DNA of 64,000 nucleotides from Cohnella endophytica (GTDB lineage Bacteria > Bacillota > Bacilli > Paenibacillales > Paenibacillaceae): NCBI RefSeq assembly GCF_003628305.1, contig NZ_RBZM01000006.1, positions 1 through 64,000 of the forward strand. The letters run 5' to 3'. Below are positions 33,853-42,916 of the stretch, piece after piece (the first letter of the stretch is position 1; each line of letters starts with the position of its first letter). The notes beneath the pieces are model-generated. The model did not search any database. It had not been told where the DNA came from and saw only the letters and a list, made by a program, of their open reading frames with translations. Both the position numbers and the translations under genes were made by a program.

Positions 33853-34689
33853 ATGCTAAAAGGATTAACGCGAGCGGGTATTGGAGAATTGAGTTCCGAT
33901 AAACAGTTCATAGAGTTAGCTAGTAAATATGGGTTTCAATCCGTTGAAGTTGATGCCGAGGCCTTGATCAACGAACATGGATTGAAGGGAGCGCAAGAGT
34001 TACTTGAGACGAACGGAATGGTTATCGGATCAGTTAACTTGCCGGTCGAGTGGCGTAACTCTGAACAGGAGTTTCTTGATGGACTGACAAAGCTGACGGT
34101 TCAAGCCCAAGCAGCGGTGTCCTTGAGTTGCCGAACATTTTGCACCTATATACTCCCGTCAACGAATCGTTCCCCTGCCGAGTTTGCTATACAAACGATT
34201 CGCCGCTTAAGATTGTGCGCGCAAATCATCGGAGGGTTCGGAATCAAGCTAGGAATAGAATTCGTCGGTCCGCATCATTGGAGAACGGCATTCAATCATC
34301 CGTTTATCTACAAGTTGGAAGATACTTTGGCTTTGATCGATGCGATTGGCTGTTCAAACGTTGGATTACTTCTGGATTCCTATCATTGGCACTCTAGCGG
34401 CTTAACTACGGCAGACATTGATCAATTATCGGCCAATCAAATCGTGTACGTGCACATAAACGATGCTAAGGCGCTTCCGATAGAACAATTATTAGATAAC
34501 GACCGATTATACCCAGGAGAAGGCGTTATTGATTTGGTAGGCTTTTTGAGGAGCTTGCAGCGCATCGGTTATCAAGGAGTCGTAGCACAGGAAGTGATTG
34601 TGCCTAATACGATAGCGATGACGGCTGAAGATTCATTGATTCGCTCGCAACTTGGTTTTGAGCGGGTATTTTCAAACATTGAAGAATAG
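33853..34689 (+). CDS. Sugar phosphate isomerase/epimerase-like TIM barrel
   Basis: This 278-aa protein of the xylose isomerase-like (AP endonuclease 2) fold has the metal-site segments KLGIEFVGP (Glu), NVGLLLDSYHWH (Asp, His), VYVHINDAK (His) and VVAQEVI (Glu). ATG is 6 nt after GGAGGTG. Enzymes of this family epimerise or isomerise sugars, keto-inositols or 3-keto-glycosides. With the MDR oxidoreductase it may form an oxidise-and-rearrange pair for a sugar derivative; that link is inference. Confidence 0.82.
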   Translation: MLKGLTRAGIGELSSDKQFIELASKYGFQSVEVDAEALINEHGLKGAQELLETNGMVIGSVNLPVEWRNSEQEFLDGLTKLTVQAQAAVSLSCRTFCTYILPSTNRSPAEFAIQTIRRLRLCAQIIGGFGIKLGIEFVGPHHWRTAFNHPFIYKLEDTLALIDAIGCSNVGLLLDSYHWHSSGLTTADIDQLSANQIVYVHINDAKALPIEQLLDNDRLYPGEGVIDLVGFLRSLQRIGYQGVVAQEVIVPNTIAMTAEDSLIRSQLGFERVFSNIEE

Positions 34690-34704
34690 TATCGGGAAAT
34701 TAGG

Positions 34705-34733
34705 AGGTCAACCTGAAGAAGGGTTGGCCTTTA
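34705..34733 (+). terminator. Rho-independent terminator
   Basis: AGGTCAACC pairs with GGTTGGCCT (one G-T pair), followed by TTTACTTTATTT. Confidence 0.7.
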
Positions 34734-34757
34734 CTTTATTTAAATGAAAAAACATTA

Positions 34758-34802
34758 TTGACATATACATATGACTATATTTATTATGGTTTTTATATAT
34801 CA
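34758..34802 (+). promoter_or_regulatory. Promoter of the GH32 gene with TATATCA half-site
   Basis: TTGACA, 18 nt, TATTAT. TATATCA at 34796-34802 equals one arm of the palindrome found at the GH38 promoter; the other arm is degenerate here. Confidence 0.5.
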
Positions 34803-34842
34803 AATATAATCATCAGTGAAGGAGTGAACGGAGGCGAAGGCG

Positions 34843-36240
34843 GTGTCGCAATACAGGCCGATCTATCATTTCATGCCGGAAAGCAATTGGATGAACGATC
34901 CGAACGGACCGATTTATTATCAAGGGGAATATCATCTGTTCTATCAACATAATCCGGATAAGCCGGAATGGGGAACGATCCACTGGGGGCATGCGAAAAG
35001 CAAGGATCTCGTTCGTTGGACACATGAACCCATCGCTTTGTACCCTTCCATCGAGTTGGGGGAAGAACACTGCTATTCGGGCTGTTGCGTAATTAACGAT
35101 GAAGGTATTCCTACGATATTGTACACGAGTATCGGCCCGGGGGATCGCAATGCGACAACAGGGGCTCAGCTATGGGTGGCGCACAGCTTGGACGGGATGA
35201 GAACCTGGACGAAATCGAAGTTAAATCCTATAGTCCCGGCACATATTCATGGATCCTTGCGCGTAACCGAATGGAGGGACCCCAACGTTTGGAAGGAACA
35301 AGACGGTTGGAAAATGGTACTGGGCGGCACTTCGGAAGGCAAGGGAGGCGCATTGCTTTACGTTTCCGATAATCTGGAAAGCTGGACGTTCCAAGGACAT
35401 TTCTACCGGTCGGACCGAGACGAAGCGCTCTGGGAATGTCCTCACGTATTTCGTTTCGGCGAGCGTTATGCTCTGATCTACTCGCCAAACGGACCTGTTC
35501 GTTATTATACGGGAACGATCGGTAACGACAACGAATTCGTTCCCGAATACAGCGGGATCGTCGATCACGGCGGCTGGGAAGGGTATTACGCCGCGACCGG
35601 TTTCGTAGATGGATTAGGACGCCGGATCCTATGGGGATGGCTGCCCGAAGGGGCTAGAGGAAACGATTTCCCGGTCGAAATGAATGCAGCGGGCATCCTG
35701 TCGTTGCCGAGACAAGCCGAGCTTAAACCGAACGGCAAGCTGGGGTTCCGTCCCGTAATCGAGCTAGAGCAGCTCCGGGGAGAATGCTATCATCGCGAAA
35801 ATATGTTATTGACCGGAGAGGTTATGGATACGGGAGTAAGCGGGCGGGCATTGGAGCTGCAGGTCGATATCGAACCGGGCGATAACCGTTCCTCCTTTCA
35901 AATGGCGGTTCTTCGCTCGGCCGATGGAGAAGAACAAACGACCATCCGTGCGGATTTCGTTACCGGTACGATTTCGATAGATAGAATGCGATCCAGCTTA
36001 TTCCCGGGCACGCATAAGAGCGTGATTCAGGGGCAGCTTCCTGCGGGATCGGGGGATTCGATCCGGCTGCGAATTTTCGTTGACCACTCAGTTGTCGAAG
36101 TGTTCGCCGGCGACGAGACTTGCCTGACGACGCTCGTCTATCCTTCCAGGGATGACAGTATCGGGGTAGCTTTAAGCGCCGAGGGCTCCGCCGTGCATGT
36201 GAGTCGATTGCTAATATGGGAAATGCGTTCGATTTGGTAA
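34843..36240 (+). CDS. GH32 beta-fructosidase (sucrose/fructan hydrolase)
   Basis: This 465-aa enzyme has a five-bladed propeller with the complete GH32 triad: nucleophile D19 in WMNDPNG, transition-state stabiliser D146 in EWRDPN, acid/base E198 in WECPH. A C-terminal beta-sandwich follows (~315 on). No signal peptide is present, so it cleaves imported fructosides in the cytoplasm. GTG is the start after GGAGGCGAAG. No PTS or dedicated importer is beside it. It precedes a GtaA-like gene by 40 nt in the same direction and probably shares its transcript. Confidence 0.92.
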   Translation: MSQYRPIYHFMPESNWMNDPNGPIYYQGEYHLFYQHNPDKPEWGTIHWGHAKSKDLVRWTHEPIALYPSIELGEEHCYSGCCVINDEGIPTILYTSIGPGDRNATTGAQLWVAHSLDGMRTWTKSKLNPIVPAHIHGSLRVTEWRDPNVWKEQDGWKMVLGGTSEGKGGALLYVSDNLESWTFQGHFYRSDRDEALWECPHVFRFGERYALIYSPNGPVRYYTGTIGNDNEFVPEYSGIVDHGGWEGYYAATGFVDGLGRRILWGWLPEGARGNDFPVEMNAAGILSLPRQAELKPNGKLGFRPVIELEQLRGECYHRENMLLTGEVMDTGVSGRALELQVDIEPGDNRSSFQMAVLRSADGEEQTTIRADFVTGTISIDRMRSSLFPGTHKSVIQGQLPAGSGDSIRLRIFVDHSVVEVFAGDETCLTTLVYPSRDDSIGVALSAEGSAVHVSRLLIWEMRSIW

Positions 36241-36280
36241 CCTATCATACCTAATGAATGAGAAGGAAGGGTGTTGTTGC

Positions 36281-38311
36281 ATGACGCAAAGACAAACTAC
36301 GCTTCGACCGCCTGCGGTCCCGCTTGTGACGGTAGACCCTTATTTTAGCGTTTGGTCATCGGCCGATCGTCTCACGGACGATTTTACGCGCCATTGGACG
36401 GGGCAAAGGCAAGCGATGACCGGATTGATCCGAATCGACGGGAAATGTTGGCGCTTTGCCGGATTAGTAGAACCTAGCGCCGATAGATACTTTACGGAAC
36501 CGCCGGCTATGAAACAAACCCGGTTGACGGTCACTCCGCTCAGCAGCGCTTATACCTTCGAAGCTTCCGGAGTGGCGCTGGACGTTCGGTTTACGACTCC
36601 GTTGCTGATGGATGATCTGGATGTGATGTCGCGTCCCGCGTCCTATATTTCTTTGAAGGTCCGTTCGACGGACGGAAACCCTCATGACGTGAAGATCTAT
36701 TACGATGTTACGGGCGAGTGGTGCGTAGACCATCCGCGACAATCCGTCGTCTGGGAACAAGGGAAGAACGAAGGAATCGTCTGGCAGCGGATGAGCCACG
36801 ACCAACAGCGGGTTTTGAACAAGTCGGGAGACGATTTGCGGATCGACTGGGGCGATTTCTATCTCTGCGCGCGGAGCTCCGATGGCGTTACGGTTCATAC
36901 CGACTCGGCCGAGATTCGCAAATCGTTCGCGAGAACCGGAGAGGTAATTGCCGGAAAAGCGATTGAAATGCCGCTCGAGGTCTCCGAAGGAAAACCTGTG
37001 ATGGCTATCGTATTCGAAGTCGGGGAATTGCGCGAGGAGACGGTGGAGAACCTGATCGTGCTCGCATACGACGATATTGATGCCGTTGAATATTTCGGGG
37101 ATAAGCTTCAGGCGTATTGGAAAAGAAACGGGAAAAACGCCATGCAGATGATCGCCGACGCTTTCTCGGAATACGAGAATCTCGCGAAACGATGCGAGGA
37201 GTTCGACGATCGGGTAATGAAAGACGGCTTGAAGGCCGGCGGGGAGAAATACGCGGATATTCTCGCGCTGTCCTACCGGCAGGCGATCGCCGCTCATAAA
37301 CTCGTAACCGATTCGAACGGGGAAGCGTTGTTTCTGTCCAAAGAGTGCTACAGCAACGGCTGCATGGCTACCGTGGACGTAAGCTACCCTTCAGTTCCGT
37401 TATTCCTTCTGTATAATCCGGAGCTCGTGGTAGCGATGATGCGGCCGATTTTCAAATATGCCCGAAGCGAAGCTTGGCCTTTCGAATTTGCTCCCCATGA
37501 CATCGGGCAGTATCCGCTCGGCAATGGCCAGGTATACAGCGATAACGCAAGGGAAGGCCAAATGCCCGTCGAGGAATGCGGAAATATGCTGATTATGGCA
37601 GCGGCTGCTTGTTTGGCGGGTGGCGGTCGATCGAATTTCGCGCTTGAGGATATGGAGTTATTGGAACAGTGGACACAATACTTAACGGAATTCGGTCTTG
37701 ATCCGGACAATCAGCTTTGCACGGACGATTTCGCCGGGCATTTGGAACGAAACGCCAACTTGTCCGTTAAAGCCGTTATGGGCGTTGCGAGTTACTCCAT
37801 TCTTATGGCGAATAGGGGGAACGCGGCGGAATCCGATCGTTATATGAACGTCGCAAGGGATATGGCCGCTCAGTGGAAAGTCCTTGCGGACGACGGCGAT
37901 CACTCGAAGCTTGCGTTCGGGCAAGAGGGAACATGGAGTTTGAAGTATAACCTGATATGGGACTCCGTGTTCGGTACCGATTTGTTCGGCGAGGAGACGA
38001 CCCGCAGGGAAGTGGAGTGGTATTTGGGCAAGCGAAACGAATACGGCACTCCGTTGGATAACCGGGAAACCTATACGAAAGCGGATTGGCTTATCTGGTC
38101 GGCTGCCCTGGCAACCGAACGCGAAGATTTCATAAAGTTAATCGAACCGCTGTGGAAGATGTTGAACGATACTCCCGATCGGGTCGCTTTCTCCGACTGG
38201 ACCGACACGGTTACCGCCCGCCAGCTGAATTTCCAGCATCGCAGCGTCGTCGGAGGGTTTTATATGAAATTGTTGAAAGACAGTGGAGTTAAACGAACAG
38301 AGTCCGTGTAA
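36281..38311 (+). CDS. GtaA-like protein (DUF4964/5127/4965/1793)
   Basis: The 676-aa protein begins with RPPAVPLVTVDPYFSVWSSADRLTD, the start of fungal glutaminase A-like proteins. A beta-sandwich half follows, then an (alpha/alpha) toroid half with YADILALSYRQAIAAHKL, FLSKECYSNGCMATVDVSYPSVPLFLLYNPEL and TDDFAGHLERNANLSVKAVMGVASY. The fungal prototype deamidates glutamine, but bacterial relatives mostly sit in glycan loci and are uncharacterised. There is no signal peptide. Adjacent to a GH32 gene, a glycosidase-like role is as likely as glutaminase. ATG after AGGAAGGGTG was chosen. Confidence 0.75.
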   Translation: MTQRQTTLRPPAVPLVTVDPYFSVWSSADRLTDDFTRHWTGQRQAMTGLIRIDGKCWRFAGLVEPSADRYFTEPPAMKQTRLTVTPLSSAYTFEASGVALDVRFTTPLLMDDLDVMSRPASYISLKVRSTDGNPHDVKIYYDVTGEWCVDHPRQSVVWEQGKNEGIVWQRMSHDQQRVLNKSGDDLRIDWGDFYLCARSSDGVTVHTDSAEIRKSFARTGEVIAGKAIEMPLEVSEGKPVMAIVFEVGELREETVENLIVLAYDDIDAVEYFGDKLQAYWKRNGKNAMQMIADAFSEYENLAKRCEEFDDRVMKDGLKAGGEKYADILALSYRQAIAAHKLVTDSNGEALFLSKECYSNGCMATVDVSYPSVPLFLLYNPELVVAMMRPIFKYARSEAWPFEFAPHDIGQYPLGNGQVYSDNAREGQMPVEECGNMLIMAAAACLAGGGRSNFALEDMELLEQWTQYLTEFGLDPDNQLCTDDFAGHLERNANLSVKAVMGVASYSILMANRGNAAESDRYMNVARDMAAQWKVLADDGDHSKLAFGQEGTWSLKYNLIWDSVFGTDLFGEETTRREVEWYLGKRNEYGTPLDNRETYTKADWLIWSAALATEREDFIKLIEPLWKMLNDTPDRVAFSDWTDTVTARQLNFQHRSVVGGFYMKLLKDSGVKRTESV

Positions 38312-38330
38312 TGCAACGTAATTCTCTGAG

Positions 38331-38363
38331 GGCCGCTTTTCCGGAATTTCCGGGAAGGCGGTC
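38331..38363 (+). terminator. Possible terminator hairpin
   Basis: GGCCGCTTTTCCGG pairs with CCGGGAAGGCGGTC, using several G-T pairs; the T-run is poor. Confidence 0.35.
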
Positions 38364-38397
38364 TTCGTTGGTGGTTAGACCCAATCCGGCGGGGGTA

Positions 38398-38425
38398 TTG
38401 ACTAAGGTTGTCGGTTTGCTATAAT
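38398..38425 (+). promoter_or_regulatory. Promoter of the first GntR/LacI chimeric regulator
   Basis: TTGACT and a consensus TATAAT are separated by 16 nt. No TGATATA operator is visible here, so this gene may not be autoregulated. Confidence 0.7.
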
Positions 38426-38458
38426 TGACATAATAGATTTCAGCAAATAGGGGCAAAG

Positions 38459-39652
38459 ATGATGAGTAACGAAAGACAACCATTATATATGCGGATTCAG
38501 GAGCATTTTAGGGATAGGATTACTTCCGGAAAGCTGACGGATGGCGACAAAATCCCTACGGAGAAAGAACTGATGGAGGAATTTAACGTTAGCCGGATTA
38601 CGGTTGCGAATGCCCTTACCCAGTTGGCTAAGGATGGCTGGATATACAGAATTCCGGGCAGGGGAAGCTTCGTCCAAGGTAAGTCGGTCCCCCAGCCTGT
38701 CGAGCCATCCCTTTCTGCCGGGGAAGAGGTAAACGACATTCAACCGCAAGCGGCGCCGGCGGCGGAAGCCTTCAAATCGGTATCGGCGAACAACCGCCAA
38801 ATGATCGGCCTGTTAATTCCGTCGTTAGAGGACCACTTCGCGCTTCGGTTGATTCAAGGAATTAATTCAATTCTGGACGAGAGTCGCTATTATTTAGCTA
38901 TCGTCCTCACGAATCATAGCAAAGACAGGGAAAAAGAAGCGATCATGGAGCTGATTCAAAAAGGCGCGGTAGGTTTGCTGATTTTTCCGATCGATGCGGA
39001 AACTTATAACGAAGAAATTCTCGCGTTGAAAATGAAAAATTATCCGTTCGTATTGATCGATCGGAATTTGCCGGGAGTCGAGACGAATGTAGTAAGCTCC
39101 GATAATTACTTGGGAGGACAATTGGCGGTTTCTTACTTGTGGGATCTGGGACATCGGGATATCGCCATCGTAACGGATTCTCCGCTTTCCACGATTACGG
39201 TCGAAGGGCGTATCGCGGGTTATATGGAGGCGTTAAAGCAGAAAAACGCTTTGATCAATCCGACGCTGATCTTGACCGAATTCACGATCGATTATAAAAA
39301 AGGCATCGACGACCGTCATCCCTTGTATCGATATATTCGGAATAAATTAGCTACGGCTTACATCACGTTAAACGCGAAGTTGGGCCTTCATATTGCCGCG
39401 ATTGCCCAGAGGTTGGATCTTCGCGTTCCCGAGGATCTATCCATTCTGACTTTCGACGACCCTTCTTCGGGAATCGACGAGTCGGGAGCCTACACGCATA
39501 TCGCTCAATCCGAACTGGAAATTGGCAAACAGGCCGCCGAAGTGTTGGTAGGGCTGCTGGATCATAACGATGCTCCGCTAGGGAAATACAGTAAGATTAT
39601 TTTGCAGCCGAAGCTGGTCGTGCGTAAATCGACAGGGCCGACAAGCAAATAA
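38459..39652 (+). CDS. GntR/LacI chimeric sugar regulator (AraR-like), regulon 1, copy A
   Basis: This 397-aa protein has a GntR winged helix (~7-78; PLYMRIQEHFRDRITSGKL, EKELMEEFNVSRITVANALTQLAKDGWIYRIPGRGSFV), a flexible linker and a LacI-type sugar-binding sensor (~115-390; GLLIPSLEDHFALRL, GAVGLLIFPIDAE, GHRDIAIVTDSP, ILTFDDPSSG). This is the AraR architecture. The recognition helix VSRITVANAL is identical to that of the paralog downstream of the GH38 gene, so both probably bind the same operator. Followed by a strong terminator. Confidence 0.9.
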   Translation: MMSNERQPLYMRIQEHFRDRITSGKLTDGDKIPTEKELMEEFNVSRITVANALTQLAKDGWIYRIPGRGSFVQGKSVPQPVEPSLSAGEEVNDIQPQAAPAAEAFKSVSANNRQMIGLLIPSLEDHFALRLIQGINSILDESRYYLAIVLTNHSKDREKEAIMELIQKGAVGLLIFPIDAETYNEEILALKMKNYPFVLIDRNLPGVETNVVSSDNYLGGQLAVSYLWDLGHRDIAIVTDSPLSTITVEGRIAGYMEALKQKNALINPTLILTEFTIDYKKGIDDRHPLYRYIRNKLATAYITLNAKLGLHIAAIAQRLDLRVPEDLSILTFDDPSSGIDESGAYTHIAQSELEIGKQAAEVLVGLLDHNDAPLGKYSKIILQPKLVVRKSTGPTSK

Positions 39653-39676
39653 GAAGCATTCAATCGACATAAAGCG

Positions 39677-39721
39677 AAACTCTTTGTCACCCCATAGGGG
39701 CGTGGCGAAGAGTTTTTTTAT
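39677..39721 (+). terminator. Rho-independent terminator
   Basis: AAACTCTTTGTC and CCCC pair with GGGG and GGCGAAGAGTTTTTTT; strong stem and T-run. Confidence 0.88.
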
Positions 39722-39769
39722 TTTCGGGAGTGGCTTGACGAGTAATGCTATACTTTTCGAAAAAATGAA

Positions 39770-39804
39770 TTGAAATATCAGATATATATGATATATTTAT
39801 ATCA
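39770..39804 (+). promoter_or_regulatory. GH38 promoter with TGATATA-TT-TATATCA operator
   Basis: TTGAAA, 16 nt, TATATT. A perfect palindrome with 7-nt arms TGATATA and TATATCA around TT (39789-39804) overlaps the -10. An extra TATCA half-site lies 13 nt upstream (39776), giving an alternating array. It is the best candidate target of the two flanking GntR/LacI chimeras. Confidence 0.7.
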
Positions 39805-39866
39805 TTGAATAATAAGTAAGGGTTCTAATCGAATGTCTTATCAGCTTAATGGGGATGGTGCAGCGT

Positions 39867-42800
39867 ATGCCTTACGAAACAATTAAGATCGAAAAACTGA
39901 AAGCGACACTCAATCGGATTCAAAAACATATTTACACGCCTATTGCTTCTTTGGAAGTTACGGCTTACGTAACTAAGGAGCCGGTTGCGTTCGATCAGCG
40001 AAGAAGCGGATTGGAGATGGGACTAAAACCGGGAGATAAATGGGGTGAATTGTGGGATTGCGCATGGTTTCGTTTTACCGGGTCCATGCCTGGTACGGCG
40101 GTTGGAAAAAAAGTCGTGCTTCTCATTGACGTCAATGGCGAGCTCTGTTTGGTAGACGACGAGGGCGCGCCGGTTCAGGGACTGACGAATGTGAATTCCG
40201 AATTCGATTATTCGCTTGGTTTGCCGGGCAAACGGGTCGTGCACATAAGCTCTTGCGCAACGGGCGGAGAGTCGATCGATCTGTGGGGGGATGCCGGGTG
40301 CAACGATTTGTTCGGCCATTATCGCAGCGGTACTTTGAAGGAAGCGGACATCGCGATCTGCAATGAAGAAACCAGGCGGCTTTATTATGATTTCGAGGTG
40401 CTGCTGGAGTTGGTAGAGCATCTCCCGGAACAATCCGCGAGACGAATTCGCGTGCGGCACGCATTATATGAAGCGACGCTTGTGCTTGCGGAGATGGCGG
40501 AAGAAAATATTGTTGCGGCGCGGGAAATTCTTGCGCCGGAATTGGCTAAGCAAGGAGGGGATTCGTCGCTATCGATCAGCGCCATTGGGCATGCGCATAT
40601 CGATCTTGCTTGGTTATGGCCCATTCGCGAAACGATTCGCAAAGGTGCGCGGACATTCTCCACCGCTTTGCGGATGATGGAGCAGTATCCGGACTACGTA
40701 TTCGGCGCAAGCCAGCCGCAGCTGTATTTATGGATGAAGCAATATTATCCGAAATTGTACGACCAGATCAAAGCGCGTGTCGAGGAAGGGCGCTGGGAAA
40801 TACAAGGAGCGATGTGGGTGGAGCCCGATTCCAATCTGGCCGGCGGCGAAGCGCTCGTTAGGCAAATTTTATACGGCAAGCGGTTTTTTCTTCAGGAGTT
40901 CAATCGGGAGATGAAGATTTTGTGGGTCCCCGATATATTCGGTTATAGCGCAAGCTTACCACAGTTATTAAAGCAATCGGGTGTTCCTTATATGGTCACG
41001 CAGAAGCTTTCGTGGAGCGAATATAACGATCATCCTCATCACACTTTTATGTGGGAAGGATTGGATGGCAGCAAAGTGCTGACGCACTTGCCTCCGGAGG
41101 ATACTTACAACAGCCCGGCGGCGCCGAGATCGATCGTTAAAACGGAGCAGGATTATTTGGATAAAAATATTTCCGGTCACGCTTTGATGTTGTTTGGAAT
41201 AGGCGACGGCGGCGGCGGCCCGGGAGAAGAGCATCTAGAGCGGTTGATGCGCGAAAAGAACTTGCAAGGTTTATCTCCCGTGACGCAAGAGCCGGCATTG
41301 GATTTCTTCGAAAAGCTGGATTCGCAAGCGGAGCGGTACAAAGTCTGGCGGGGCGAGCTTTACCTGGAAAAGCATCAAGGGACTTTGACCAGTCAAGCCA
41401 GGAATAAAAAATACAACCGACAAATGGAGAAGGCATTAAGGGAGTTAGAGTTCGCGGCTACTATTAGCTTGTCGCTCGGGAGGGCTTACCCGGCGGATGA
41501 ATTGGAGCTCATATGGAAAGAAACGCTCTTGTATCAATTTCATGATATATTGCCCGGCTCTTCCATTGCGCGCGTCTATGAAGAATCTCTTGCGAGATAC
41601 GAGGAGCTGCTGTCGCGGGTAGAGGCGCTGATTGGCGAGTATTACGGGCGACTGGCTGCTGGGATTGATTCGCGATCGTTCGATCGGCCGGCCGCGGTCT
41701 TCAATTCCTTGCCGTGGGAAAGGAAAGAATGGTTGCAAATTGACGGTAGCTGGATTCGGGCGACGGTTCCTTCTATGGGCTATCGAGTCATCGAAACGGC
41801 AGTCGCTGCTCCTTTGGAGGAGTTCAATCTTGCGGCTACGCCCGATATGCTTGAGAACGAGTATCTAAAGATTAGCTTTCACGCCGATGGCAGTATCCTC
41901 TCCATCTTCGATAAAGGCTTGGAACGGGAAATCGTCGCCGAGGGAAGCCGGGCGAACGTGCTGTCGCTCTATCATGATAACGGGGACGCTTGGGACTTTC
42001 CGGCCGATTACTCCCGAATGAAGGCGATGGAAATGGGTTTGCCGTCCGACATCAAAGTTTATGTAGACGGCCCGAAAGCGGTCCGAGAACAAACCTATCG
42101 TTTCGGCGAATCGACGCTCGTTCAAAAAATCCTCCTGACTTCGCAAAGCAAAAGGGTGGATTTCGAATCGTCCGTCGATTGGCTGGAGAACGAAAAGATG
42201 TTGCGGGCTTCCTTCCCGGTTCGGGTGTTTACGGATGCCGTTAATTGCGATGTCCAATTCGGTCATATCAAGAGACCGACGCATCGCAATACGTCGTGGG
42301 ACAGCGCGAAAGACGAGATATGCGCCCATCAATGGATCGATTTATCGCAGCATGATTTCGGGGTCGCCTTATTGAACGATTGTAAATATGGATTCAAGGC
42401 CGAGGGGAACGTGCTTGACATTAACTTATTAAGAAGCCCATCGGCCCCGGATCCGACATGCGATCGAGCGCGGCATCGATTCGTGTACTCCCTGCTTCCG
42501 CATGGCGGCGATTTCGTGCAAGCGCAAGTATACAAAGAAGGTTATGCGTTAAACGTTCCGCTTCGCGTCATTGGGATCTCTTCGAGCGGCGGGGATGAGG
42601 CGCAAAGCAATTCGTACTACCAAATCGATTCGCCTCACGTCATGATCGAAACGGTAAAAAAGGCTGAGGATAGCGATGCCATTATTATTCGCCTCTACGA
42701 AACGTCCGGAACAAGCCTTACGACGGACTTCCATGTAAAAGCGCCGTACGGCAAAGCGGATTTGGTTGATTTAATGGAGCGTGAGCTCGAAGAGATCGCG

Positions 42801-42875
42801 CAAGGCAAGGGAACAATGACTCTTAGCTTTACTCCTTTTGAAATCAAAACGATAAGGTTGTCGGGATCCGAATGA
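39867..42875 (+). CDS. GH38 alpha-mannosidase
   Basis: The 1002-aa cytoplasmic enzyme has the GH38 zinc site GHAHIDLAW (H244, D246), nucleophile D356 in LWVPDIFGYSASLPQ, and FGIGDGGGGP. It continues with the helical bundle and large beta domains; length is normal for bacterial GH38. The N-terminal ~230 residues form the accessory beta/helical domain. ATG after GGGGATGGTG was chosen over one six codons earlier. Removes terminal alpha-mannose from imported oligosaccharides. It overlaps the next regulator's upstream ATG and stands behind the TGATATA-type operator. Confidence 0.92.
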   Translation: MPYETIKIEKLKATLNRIQKHIYTPIASLEVTAYVTKEPVAFDQRRSGLEMGLKPGDKWGELWDCAWFRFTGSMPGTAVGKKVVLLIDVNGELCLVDDEGAPVQGLTNVNSEFDYSLGLPGKRVVHISSCATGGESIDLWGDAGCNDLFGHYRSGTLKEADIAICNEETRRLYYDFEVLLELVEHLPEQSARRIRVRHALYEATLVLAEMAEENIVAAREILAPELAKQGGDSSLSISAIGHAHIDLAWLWPIRETIRKGARTFSTALRMMEQYPDYVFGASQPQLYLWMKQYYPKLYDQIKARVEEGRWEIQGAMWVEPDSNLAGGEALVRQILYGKRFFLQEFNREMKILWVPDIFGYSASLPQLLKQSGVPYMVTQKLSWSEYNDHPHHTFMWEGLDGSKVLTHLPPEDTYNSPAAPRSIVKTEQDYLDKNISGHALMLFGIGDGGGGPGEEHLERLMREKNLQGLSPVTQEPALDFFEKLDSQAERYKVWRGELYLEKHQGTLTSQARNKKYNRQMEKALRELEFAATISLSLGRAYPADELELIWKETLLYQFHDILPGSSIARVYEESLARYEELLSRVEALIGEYYGRLAAGIDSRSFDRPAAVFNSLPWERKEWLQIDGSWIRATVPSMGYRVIETAVAAPLEEFNLAATPDMLENEYLKISFHADGSILSIFDKGLEREIVAEGSRANVLSLYHDNGDAWDFPADYSRMKAMEMGLPSDIKVYVDGPKAVREQTYRFGESTLVQKILLTSQSKRVDFESSVDWLENEKMLRASFPVRVFTDAVNCDVQFGHIKRPTHRNTSWDSAKDEICAHQWIDLSQHDFGVALLNDCKYGFKAEGNVLDINLLRSPSAPDPTCDRARHRFVYSLLPHGGDFVQAQVYKEGYALNVPLRVIGISSSGGDEAQSNSYYQIDSPHVMIETVKKAEDSDAIIIRLYETSGTSLTTDFHVKAPYGKADLVDLMERELEEIAQGKGTMTLSFTPFEIKTIRLSGSE

Positions 42876-42916
42876 AACTGGGAAGGAAGCGGATTATCGA
42901 GGGGGGAGGGATTGCT

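Noticed and set aside
36464-37297. 277-aa open frame on the minus strand
   Set aside because: Antisense to the GtaA-like gene, whose protein has clear family motifs; composition is shadow-like.
39735-39754. TTGACG...TATACT promoter before the GH38 gene
   Set aside because: Only 8 nt separate the two boxes, which is too short for a promoter; TTGAAA/TATATT further downstream fits better.
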